DNA from: Euperipatoides rowelli | Taxonomy: Eukaryota; Onychophora; Udeonychophora; Euonychophora; Peripatopsidae | Direction: 5' to 3' (one strand) | Length of the DNA: 16,009 bases | NCBI GenBank assembly: GCA_003024985.2 | Contig: PXIH01S0000820.1 | Shown: positions 8,553 to 16,009 of the stretch, one piece after another | Position numbering within the stretch: position 1 is the first letter of the stretch | Layout of the letters: every line of letters begins with the position of its first letter | Notes under the pieces: model-generated | Database searches by the model: none | The model's input: only the letters and a program-made list of their open reading frames with translations | Told to the model about the DNA's origin: nothing | Position numbers and translations under genes: made by a program

Positions 8553-9166
8553 TCAAATTATTACATCAACCATAGTCTGAGGAGAAAATTGAGGATATTT
8601 AGAAACTGGACAAGTAACAGTGATATCATTGATGGACTTCAGTTTAAATGGAAAATCCTTAGCTATCTCATTGACCATAACTATATAAAGATATGAACTA
8701 AGTGATGATCCTTGTGGGATACCATTAGACATATTGAATTTTAAATATTTATTATTATGTTTGATGGTTTGTTTTCTTTTGGATATGAAAGATGCCATCA
8801 AAAACAAGGCATTGTCCTGCACCTCCAAATTTTTTAATTTATTAATTAGAATTGAATGATTAACATTATCAAATGCTTTTTGGAAGTCCAGGACAAAGCT
8901 ATAAGCTGATGATCTCCCCCCCCCCCCTCCAACATACTTAGAACGTTGTGTACATAAATGGATAAATATTATGAGGTGGATTTATGTTTTAAACCACCAA
9001 ACTGATAAANATCAATTTTGGGAAAAATATGCTGTAAAATATGATTTAGAATATGTTTTTCTAAGATTTTAGGTAATAGTGATGAAATAGATATAGGTCT
9101 ACAATGCATTGTGGATAAAATACTTGACACAATGAATTCTGGGAACCAGAATTGATAACATACCAT
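8553..9166 (-). mobile_element. Non-LTR retrotransposon (CR1/L2-like) reverse transcriptase fragment, dead
   Basis: Minus-strand translation gives RT landmarks in the right order. From about 9110 to 9000: HCRPISISSLLPKILEKHIL and QFGGLKHKSTS. From about 8915 to 8553, in one 121-codon frame: FVLDFQKAFDNVNHSIL (motif A, catalytic Asp present), GIPQGSS (motif B) and KSINDITV at the place of YADD (motif C). Motif C reads IND instead of ADD, so a catalytic Asp is lost. A TAA follows KHKSTS and a 12-base C run (8916-8927) breaks the frame between the two halves. An N lies at 9010. No endonuclease domain or 3' UTR is recognisable next to it. It is an old truncated copy. Confidence 0.88.
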
Positions 9167-9843
9167 TATGGCAATGTATTGTGGTGCTTAATTCTTATTG
9201 GGTGACAGAATCGGCTTTTATACCTTGCTTACTTTTTAATCCTACAAAAAAGCAAATTTAATTTCCATAATCAGAGACTATTTTTTACATTTCAACCTTT
9301 TTTTCATTTGTGTGAAATTCTTAAAAAATTATTTTTTATTCGTGCTTAAATTCATAATTATTCAAAAATACGAATGGGCCTCCCCACCCTTGTAAGGTAC
9401 ATGGTCCTATTTTGAGACATATTTTTTTGTATTTTTAAACAATTAAATAAATAATTTAATAAATTTAGAACATGCAAATTTTAAATGACAGCCTCTTTAA
9501 TATTTAATTAGAACTTCTAAAGCCCAAGCCTACATAGAATTTTTATAATTTATTTTGAGACATTATTAGCTAAAATGTATTAAATTTCAAATTAATATTA
9601 AAATAATGAAGAAAATTTTTAAATATTTAACTACATAATTAAAAATTGCCAATTATAAAATAAAATGACTAAATCTAATCCTTTTTAAGTATCTGTAAGT
9701 TATTTCTATAATACATATCAATCTAAATGCTGCAGATATAGTGTTCCACTATTATATTTAGACCTACAGAATATTGTATCAGAATTTTTTTAAAGAAAAT
9801 TATTTTTCACAACAAAAATATTTTAACATCATTAAACATGAGG
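9167..9843. other. AT-rich non-coding
   Basis: Nothing recognisable is seen between the LINE fragment and the hAT-like element. Confidence 0.55.
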
Positions 9844-9851
9844 AATCCAGC
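9844..9851. repeat. Left target-site duplication (AATCCAGC)
   Basis: The 8 bases immediately left of the hAT-like element match those immediately right of it (10471-10478) exactly. Confidence 0.85.
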
Positions 9852-9929
9852 CAGAGGCATAGCAGGAAGGGGGGGGGCGGTCTGCCTCAGCTACCACCAA
9901 AGAGGGGGGATGGGGTGCAAAAAAAAATT

Positions 9930-10020
9930 TTATGGGTAGGTGGGGTTGGGTGTGAGGGTGCAGGGTAGGGTGTAGGGTTGGGTGTGAGGGTGTAGGGTTG
10001 GAGGCAAGGGTGTACAGTTG
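9930..10020. repeat. G-rich degenerate minisatellite (GGGTGTGA / GGGTTGG variants)
   Basis: Runs of three or four G separated by 1-5 bases recur on the plus strand, for example gggtgcagggtagggtg and gggttgggtgtgaggg. The opposite strand gives meaningless Thr/Pro/His/Leu-rich frames, which should not be annotated as genes. The array lies inside the hAT-like element. Confidence 0.85.
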
Positions 10021-10187
10021 TGTGAGGTGAGGGTGCAGAATTGTTTGGGGTAAGGGTGCGTCATTGTAGTGTTTATCAAAATGACAGATGNGGTTGGAGG
10101 CAAGGGTGTACAGTTGTGTGAGGTGAGGGTGCAGAATTGTTTGGGGTAAGGGTGCGTCATTGTAGTGTTTATCAAAATGACAGATGG
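9996..10187. repeat. 96-bp direct duplication with an N at the junction
   Basis: The unit starting ggttggaggcaagggtg at 9996 and ending gacagatg at 10090 recurs at 10092 and ends at 10186, apparently without any difference. The only base between the two copies is the N at 10091. The pair may be a real tandem repeat or an assembly join. Confidence 0.9.
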
Positions 10188-10403
10188 TCAACAAAACATC
10201 CAGATAACTAAAAAAAAAAGCTTCTCAAAATAAGACAGACGGTCAACAAAACGTCCAGACAACCAAAAAAAAAAAAAAAGCTTCTCAAAATAAGACAGAC
10301 GGTCAACAAAACGTCCAGACAACCAAAAAAAGCTTATCAAAATAAGACAGACGGTCAACAAAACGTCCAGACAACCAAAAAAAAAAAAAAAAAGGTTATC
10401 AAA
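10177..10403. repeat. Four tandem ~52-62-bp repeats with A-tract linkers
   Basis: The units are 10177-10229, 10230-10289, 10290-10341 and 10342-10403. Each has the form ATRAGACAGACGGTCAACA then AAACGTCCAGACAACC, a variable A-run, and an AAGCTTCTCAAA-like end. Length differences come almost wholly from the A-run. The first unit is the most divergent. Confidence 0.92.
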
Positions 10404-10470
10404 ATATTTTTAAAGAGGGTGTCAAAAGTCAGTTTAGCCCCGGGTACCAAACAGTCATGCTACGCCTCTA

Positions 10471-10478
10471 AATCCAGC
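10471..10478. repeat. Right target-site duplication (AATCCAGC)
   Basis: Partner of the duplication at 9844-9851. Confidence 0.85.
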
Positions 10479-10639
10479 ACTAATTGTTATACAGTAATCC
10501 ATATATGGTTTACTTATTTACTGTAAAAACAACTTTATTACAATAGGAAAATTGTGTAAAAATATAATAATTGAATGCAAAACAATTTCTGATAAGATAG
10601 GATCAGTGGATCAATATTCCTATCAATCTGAGTAAATGT

Positions 10640-11345
10640 AGCTTAATTATACATAACTTTCAAAGAAACAAATTTGCTCCTTGTTTGTCTTGATAATATT
10701 CAGCTTAAATTCTCGATCACATTAGTATTTTGGGTGTTAGCATCAGATCTAAAATGGAACTTGCAGACCAATAACATGATTAAAAAGGCAAATAAAACTA
10801 TGTGTTAAACAGATTGAAGAGATTAGGTGCTAAAATAATGCTAATGTCTTACATTTCTTTCATCCGTTCCATATTNGAGTATTGTGCTCCAATTTGGAAC
10901 CCTGCTTTAACTAAAAAACAGGTTCAGTCTATCGAATCAGTACAAAGAGCAGTAAAAATCAGAAATGGATTCGATCACACTAATTATGAAACTGACCTCT
11001 TATCTTTAAATCTTGACACTTTAGCTGTTAGAAGAAATAAACTTTCTATTGATTTTTCTGTTAACTTTTTCAAAACATTCCCAACTCCTTCCACCAAAAC
11101 AAGGTACAGTTTCGGGAAGGACTACTAGAAAATCTGGCAATTACATTCTCCCTTTCAGTCGTACTTCCAGGTTTTGAAAATCTCTGGTAGTAGTTGCAAT
11201 TGAATTACTTAATACATTTAGATCTCCATTGATCTCAGTATTAATTTTTGTTTTGAAATTTAATTATTTATTTATTTTTTGTATAATGATTTATATATTT
11301 ATGTAATAAGTCCTAAATCCTCCTAAGGACTTACTTTATTTCATG
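10640..11345 (+). mobile_element. LINE 3' end: RT C-terminal region plus 3' UTR, dead
   Basis: The frame at about 10690-10800 reads VLASDLKWNLQTNNMIKKAN; a one-base shift at about 10803 leads to LNRLKRLGAKIM, FIRSI-EYCAPIWNPALTKKQ, SIESVQRAVKI and LLSLNLDTLAVRRNKL up to 11128; another shift gives SGNYILPFSRTSRF. These are typical of the C-terminal thumb/connection region of CR1/L2-like elements (EY-AP-W-P-LTKKQ, E-VQRRA-KI, L--L-RR). At least two frameshifts and a TGA make it inactive. The AT-rich tail from about 11235 to 11345 with a hairpin at 11307-11333 looks like the 3' UTR. An N lies at 10876. Confidence 0.87.
11307..11333 (+). other. Hairpin in LINE 3' tail
   Basis: TAAGTCCT and AGGACTTA form a perfect 8-bp stem with an 11-base loop close to the end of the LINE remnant. 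In several non-LTR retrotransposon families a 3'-terminal stem-loop is the RT recognition site; that role here is inference. Confidence 0.5.
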
Positions 11346-11659
11346 CATAAAATAACTAATAATAATATAGAATTATCAGTCATTCCTTTATCTGCCCGCC
11401 AACATAATAAACGTTAGTATATTTTCTTTACAGTCCTAACTTTATCATAACCCTGAACCATAGGATAAGTTAGAGGTGAAATAATCTTTTGCTGAGCGCC
11501 GATCTAGATAATTTCAAATTACTACCATCAGCCATACTGGTGGGCAAATAACAGAATCTGACAGAATTATCAATGATTAATAATTGTTTAAGATGTTCTC
11601 ATTATTGTTGTTCTTAACATAGAAGGAATTGATGAAACTGAAAATCTATTAGTTCTTAT

Positions 11660-11950
11660 TATTATCTAAAGAACTTGTTAGCTTGCCTTGTATTGTGAAA
11701 TAAGACAGAGAAGCATTTATTTGCTAAATATTGAGGGTATAGTTTGAAAAATGAAGCGGATAATTTCAAATAATTTATCAATTTTACGTGAATGCCTAGA
11801 TTCCAAGGATTCAAGATTAAAAATTGCCAAAGCTTGACCATAATGAATTGACCAATCACCAAGTATGATTTTTGTGGTCCTTTTTTTTAACATTCCCAAG
11901 ATCTCTAATAAGGTCTGTAAGTAATTGATGCTGACCAGACCAACATCAGG
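11660..11950 (-). mobile_element. LINE RT C-terminal fragment (minus strand), dead
   Basis: Reading right to left, the minus strand gives WSGQHQLLTDLIRDLGNV, a shift within an A-run near 11885, then KKRTTKIILGDWSIHYGQAL, FNLESLESR, another shift, then SASFFKLYPQYLANKCFSVL and KFF. This matches the consensus L-VQKRATKIILG ... EAL--LNLESLE-RR of CR1/L2-like elements. It cannot belong to the same insertion as 8553-9166 because a minus-strand element would have its C-terminus at lower, not higher, coordinates. It is shorter and more decayed than the plus-strand copy. Confidence 0.75.
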
Positions 11951-14318
11951 ATGGATAAGATTGAAATTTACAAACCCAAAAATATTTTAATACATAAATA
12001 CGGTAGAGCCAATGTGGGAAGCTTTAACAATCTTAAAAAAAAAAATAGATCAAACTGAAAAATTACTTTAATTATGTAAAACACAAACAATTTTCATTTT
12101 TATGATTAAGGTGATCTTAGAAAAGGGAAACACTAAATTTATTAGATTAGAAGAAGACAGAAACTATTTAAAAAGTCATATAAAGAAATATAAGCTAACA
12201 ATATTATTTTGATGTACTGTGATAAGCAGTCTTCTCAAATTATTTAAATTCACGAAAATTTGGGCGAAATTGTTTAAAACATTTGTACGACCTAAGAGTC
12301 TATTTTTTTTTTTAAGTTTAAAAGTGATCTTTATATAAAAGAATACAGTAGCCTAGGACTAAATCATTTTAATGTATTCTACTATATATACAGCAAGTTC
12401 AGATAGATTTATTTGTCTTAAGTTTTCTTTTTATAATTTTACCCACAATTTTTTGATTTTAGAAAGAAATATCTCTTGCCCAAGAGCAAAAAATGTTTAA
12501 TTGATCAGCTTCTACACCATATCTTTTTAAGATAACTTTCAACATTACTTTCAGTTTATGAAAAATATCAACTTGATAAAATTACATTATTAACTAAGTT
12601 TAAGAATTCTAGTGGGTGTTTATTATCAGCATATGCTCGACCCTCTCCTAAGACATTAAATCTGATTTTTTTTTTTTTGAAGATGCAGAAGTCAAGCTTT
12701 AGACAATTTTAATGACCCTTTTACCATGATATAGTTTTAATTCATTTTTTAATTGCTGGAATTAGAAATTAAATATTATTAAAAGGGATGATTCAACTAA
12801 AAAAATTAATAAAAAGCATATGACATCAATGAAAAAAAAAATTTCAACATCAAAATAAACCGATTTAGATTTATTCATTTTTAAATTAAATTTCAGACAG
12901 TTTAGATTTTTTTAAAAAAAATAAAGATTGAAAATAATATTTATGAAACATTGATTATTAAGTTGTTTATTCGTAAATTATAATGAATACCTGTAATGGG
13001 AACATATAGTATCTGAACCTGAACAGTAAAATTTGTCATGGCTATACCCTTAAGAAATGGTTTTTTATTTTTAGCCGACTCATTTATTTTTTAGGTTGAG
13101 GTAAGGAGCCTACCCCCTACCCCCACACATATCGCCAATCAAGTTTTGATCTAACCAACTATTTATTTGGTTAAAAATATGTCCAAAAACTGTAACATAT
13201 TATTTTTTATGTTTTTTTTTTTAATGTTTTTATATTACTAAAGAAGGAATTGACATTTATATACCGGGTATATATTTTTTATAAAAGTCACTGTGAATAA
13301 ATTATTTTTCTATAGAACATTTGTCCGAGATAACTCGCATTTATTTTCTTCAAAATAGTTACAAACTATATAAAATAGAAGTAAAAACTAGTGTTTAACA
13401 TCAGTACAAAAAATCATTACCAGGAACCTAAATTATTATTCATTATCGAATCGATATAATTACTGATTATTTACCAAACTTAATTAAAAATAAACATAAC
13501 AGAAATAGGCTATTATAACTTTGCACATTTTCGTATAGAAGCTTAATAAATGCTGTCCAAGATAACTCGGGAAAATGTTTTTTTAGCCCCCAAAATACCT
13601 CGGGCAAAATGGTTAAACTTTGAAATTACAAAATGTGGTAAATAAAACCAAGAAAATGGATAATAACTTAAGTACTTAACTATTTGAAGATTTTATTTTG
13701 TTGTTATCTCAATTTGGTATTAAAATTAATTGTGCAGTTTTAAATCCTATTTTAAAACTTGATGAGTTTGGATAGTTCCAAAGTTACTACCGGTATTTAT
13801 ATTTATGATTTTGTGGTGAGGGAATATTTTTTTTCAATTTAATCAAGTTTGTCCTAATAAAATGTTAGATAGCCAATATGGTTAAGCAGACACACACACA
13901 ACGAAAATTAAAATTTCTATGTCATTCTAATTATAATTTGAGCCTTTTAAAGAAATTTTACAAAGAATATATAATAAATTCATCTAAAAGAAATATGGAC
14001 CCCAACCCCCTCTCCCCCAATTTTGCTCCCACTTAGCGTTTACCAATTAGCAGAAATTTTCAAAAGACCTATTAACTGTGAGTTTGTTTGCAATGAAAAA
14101 AAATGGTAAATGCATTGCGGATACCGAAAGAAAATTTAAACAAATTATGTGGGAAGTTCAAAGTAGGATGGGATTCAGTTATCTATGACACCTTTATCTC
14201 TTTCCCTTACTCAAAAATAAATAAATATGGTTTCTTCGAATATATGACATAGTATATAACTTTAGATTGTATGAACTTAAAATGACCTTGGTATGATGAA
14301 GAAAAGATTGATTTTATT
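11951..14318. other. AT-rich non-coding, 2.4 kb
   Basis: No frame of note is present. C-rich patches at about 13110-13128 and 13999-14029 and the 16-bp direct repeat at 13322/13554 are the only departures from simple AT-rich sequence. Confidence 0.6.
13322..13569. repeat. Direct 16-bp repeat TGTCCRAGATAACTCG
   Basis: Copies at 13322-13337 and 13554-13569 match at 15 of 16 bases, 232 bp apart, in otherwise low-complexity AT-rich DNA where such CpG-containing words are rare. They may be ends or units of an unrecognised repeat. Confidence 0.6.
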
Positions 14319-14326
14319 CTCACAGT
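14319..14326. repeat. Left target-site duplication (CTCACAGT)
   Basis: This is an exact 8-bp match to 15050-15057 across the hAT-like element. Confidence 0.9.
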
Positions 14327-14610
14327 CAGAGCTGGATCTAGGGGGGAGGGGGCAAGAGAGGGTACTTTTTCCTGGTGTTACATCTGGGTAGCAGAAAAAT
14401 GAACCTTGCAGTTAAAAAAAGGTACTGTATAAAGTTTTTGATATTAGGAAATAAAAATGTGTGGTCAAGGATGCTATATATAAAGTTGTCCATCTTTAAT
14501 AATAATATGAGTGTGAAGTAACGATTAATGGTCATCAAAATGTCCATACAACCAAAAACAAAAGCTTAGCCTACAAAATATTTACATTCAAATTTTTTGT
14601 CATTTTTGTT

Positions 14611-14629
14611 ATAGAAACATCCACACAAG
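14611..14629. repeat. SINE target-site duplication, left copy
   Basis: The 19 bp is identical to 14911-14929. Confidence 0.9.
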
Positions 14630-14910
14630 TTGTCTTGGTTCCGTGGTCGAGCGGATTCACTTCCGCTTGATGATCCGAAGGCATATGCTGAGGTGTACAG
14701 GTTCGCACCTCAGTTTGGGCAGTTAAGGAACGGTTTTTTCCCTAGCTTTAACAGCTCGCCTCGGGTTTTCCAAGTACGCTGCCCTTGTAACATCTAAGAA
14801 CCTGTGTTTAAGTGTTTCAATCGGATAGTATATTCAATTTAGTTTCAATTTATGTAACAAAAAAAAATACATTTCTTCTCCTCTTGGAGAGGAAATTTAT
14901 TTTTTTTAAA
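14630..14910 (+). mobile_element. tRNA-derived SINE (Ser-like head) nested in the hAT element
   Basis: The 281-bp insert has a pol III A box (TGGTCGAGCGG, 14644-14654) and B box (GGTTCGCACCT, 14700-14710). The head resembles tRNA-Ser: an anticodon-loop-like CTTGATG (TGA) and a long variable region before the T arm. It does not fold as a complete tRNA; the T stem is broken and a further ~200 bp of unrelated body and an AT-rich tail follow, so it is a SINE rather than a tRNA gene. A 19-bp direct repeat, atagaaacatccacacaag, flanks it at 14611-14629 and 14911-14929, a target duplication made by LINE-type insertion. I cannot assign the body to a known SINE domain. Confidence 0.88.
14644..14710 (+). 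promoter_or_regulatory. Internal RNA polymerase III promoter (A and B boxes)
   Basis: A box TGGTCGAGCGG at 14644 and B box GGTTCGCACCT at 14700 both fit the type 2 consensus, 56 bp apart start to start. They could drive SINE transcription toward the right. Confidence 0.78.
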
Positions 14911-14929
14911 ATAGAAACATCCACACAAG
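14911..14929. repeat. SINE target-site duplication, right copy
   Basis: The 19 bp is identical to 14611-14629, so the pre-insertion hAT sequence had one copy. Confidence 0.9.
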
Positions 14930-15049
14930 CAAAAAAAAACAAAAAAAAAACATCAAAATATTTGGTTGAGGAGAACACCCATAGAAATTGGCGGGTGGCA
15001 GAAGTCAACTTTGCCCCCGCCCCAACAAAAATGCCTCGATCCACCACTG

Positions 15050-15057
15050 CTCACAGT
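15050..15057. repeat. Right target-site duplication (CTCACAGT)
   Basis: Partner of the duplication at 14319-14326. Confidence 0.9.
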
Positions 15058-16009
15058 ACTTTATCTCAGTAGATGGCTCTGATTAACAAAAATTTTTTTA
15101 AAAATAAAAAAAAAAAATCAATTTTTTGAATGAATATTGTACGATTATTTTTTTCTGATTTTAATTTCTTAAAAATTTAGTAATTATTACCCCATTCCTA
15201 AACTAAATTGTTAAACAACAGGCTAATAAAGATTAAAGGGTTTTCTATTTCAACATTATATCATATCCTTTTTCTTTCTCTTCCTTGTCAGTGTTCCAGG
15301 AAACTAAACAACAAAATTCCCTATAGCAAATTGTCTAGGGTGGAATGTTTAATTAATTCTCATAACTTGCAACAACAAAAATCTTAGCTAAAGTCTTAGT
15401 CTAATTTGAAAAGAGTTAGATTGCTAAATTAGTTTATTAAAAAAAAAAAAAAAACTACAATTATAATAATTAGGCTAGCCTCAATTCCTCAGATAAACCA
15501 AATTCTTTGTAAATAAAGTAGTCCAAGAAATTCTGTCTTCATCAACGAAAGTGGGGTTTTTTTTTTTTTTTGTCTACCACAATAAATTAAAAAGTTATGG
15601 ACATACAGTATTATATTCTATGATTACTTATAAAATAAAAACAATTAACTTTTTTTTTAACCCTATACTTTTAAAATAGTGAAATGCAATCAAACAAACG
15701 TTTAGACTATAATCTATTATTAATTCCTATTAATTTTTAAATTAAATTACCATTGTGTTAAATTATGAGTAACAAATAATAATGACAACTACAAAAGCCA
15801 TAAACCCAACAGGAAGCTGACTATTTATGGACACTTCCTTTAAACAGACAATATGAATAAAAAAAATAATATTTTTTTTATTTACTTGAACAGTAAACGG
15901 TTAGTATTCTAACTATTAATGACAAGTGGATTATACTGTAATGTATACAGTGCCTTTTTAATTGCTGCCCTGGGCAATCACTGAAAACTTACATTTCACA
16001 CTCCCCCCC
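15058..16009. other. AT-rich non-coding to the right edge
   Basis: Homopolymer A and T runs dominate and the window ends in a 7-base C run (16003-16009). No exon or repeat boundary is recognised. Confidence 0.55.

Larger units (their letters stand above)
9852..10470. mobile_element. hAT-like non-autonomous DNA transposon with tandem-repeat core
   Basis: The left end CAGAGGCATAGCAGG and the reverse complement of the right end TAGAGGCGTAGCATG form imperfect terminal inverted repeats of the CAGAGGCGTAGC type seen in hAT elements. An exact 8-bp target duplication, AATCCAGC, flanks it at 9844-9851 and 10471-10478; 8 bp is the hAT signature length. The 619-bp body codes for nothing credible; it holds a G-rich array, a 96-bp direct duplication and four ~55-60-bp repeats. 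The last base of the right terminus has changed from the expected G to A. Confidence 0.85.
14327..15049. mobile_element. hAT-like non-autonomous DNA transposon, interrupted by a SINE
   Basis: The left end CAGAGCTGGATCTAGGG and the reverse complement of the right end CAGTGGTGGATCGAGGC pair at about 13 of 16 positions and fit the CAGNGGNGGATC-AGG ends of hAT elements; a short GGGGGCAA block just inside also matches. The 8-bp flanks CTCACAGT at 14319-14326 and 15050-15057 are identical. The element is 723 bp, of which 281 bp plus one 19-bp duplication belong to the nested SINE. It carries no transposase. Its inner motif at 14530-14567 resembles the tandem unit of the element at 9852-10470. Confidence 0.9.

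Noticed and set aside
8478-8696. Plus-strand 72-codon frame.
   Set aside because: It is the opposite strand of the LINE reverse-transcriptase fragment and its 3' flank.
9930-10000. Interstitial telomere array.
   Set aside because: Units such as TAGGGT occur, but spacing and sequence are irregular and there is no TTAGGG run.
9832-10194. Minus-strand 120- and 81-codon frames rich in Thr, Pro, His and Leu.
   Set aside because: They are translations of the G-rich minisatellite and the 96-bp duplication, span the N, and repeat with the DNA. Not genes.
14630-14730. A functional tRNA-Ser gene.
   Set aside because: A and B boxes are present but the T stem does not pair, no pol III terminator follows the tRNA part, and the unit is bounded by a 19-bp duplication 281 bp apart: a SINE.

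Overview
This is AT-rich, intron-rich metazoan DNA from a draft assembly. It has spliced exons with GT-AG borders, CR1/L2-like non-LTR retrotransposon debris, a tRNA-derived SINE, hAT-type non-autonomous DNA transposons and a miniature LTR retroelement, plus seven isolated N bases (1708, 1751, 1766, 1883, 9010, 10091, 10876). No bacterial features (operons, ribosome binding sites) are seen. The repertoire suits a marine or aquatic invertebrate, but the species cannot be named from this sequence.

The one recognisable host gene is on the minus strand. Four internal coding exons (7395-7491, 6227-6276, 3609-3741, 3448-3521) join in phase to give 118 residues of a glia maturation factor (GMF), an ADF-homology protein that regulates branched actin through Arp2/3. 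By comparison with the ~142-residue family length, only the initiator Met and about 23 C-terminal residues are missing. The last exon is probably left of position 1. Exon 1 may code for little more than ATG and was not located.

The GMF introns are crowded. The intron at 6277-7394, with neighbouring exon, holds a ~390-bp tandem duplication (6672-7456) that copied the 3' part of a GMF exon; the spare copy has decayed and carries a stop. The 2.5-kb intron at 3742-6226 holds a complete but tiny LTR element (4813-6016: two ~490-bp LTRs around 223 bp) lying antisense to GMF, and a possible cryptic exon at 4035-4131.

Right of the GMF exons is a graveyard of mobile elements: a minus-strand LINE reverse-transcriptase fragment (8553-9166), a hAT-like element with tandem-repeat core and perfect 8-bp target duplication (9852-10470), a plus-strand LINE C-terminal fragment with 3' UTR (about 10640-11345), a minus-strand LINE C-terminal fragment (about 11660-11950), and a second hAT-like element (14327-15049) into which a tRNA-Ser-like SINE has inserted with its own 19-bp target duplication. 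The two hAT-like elements share an internal motif. The remainder (1-3447, 11950-14318, 15058-16009 and smaller gaps) is AT-rich non-coding sequence with homopolymer runs.

Nothing here is clearly a new multi-gene system. The best observations are the decayed exon duplication inside a live-looking gene, the TRIM-like LTR element whose short open frame runs into its own polypurine tract, and the nested hAT/SINE insertion with both target duplications intact.
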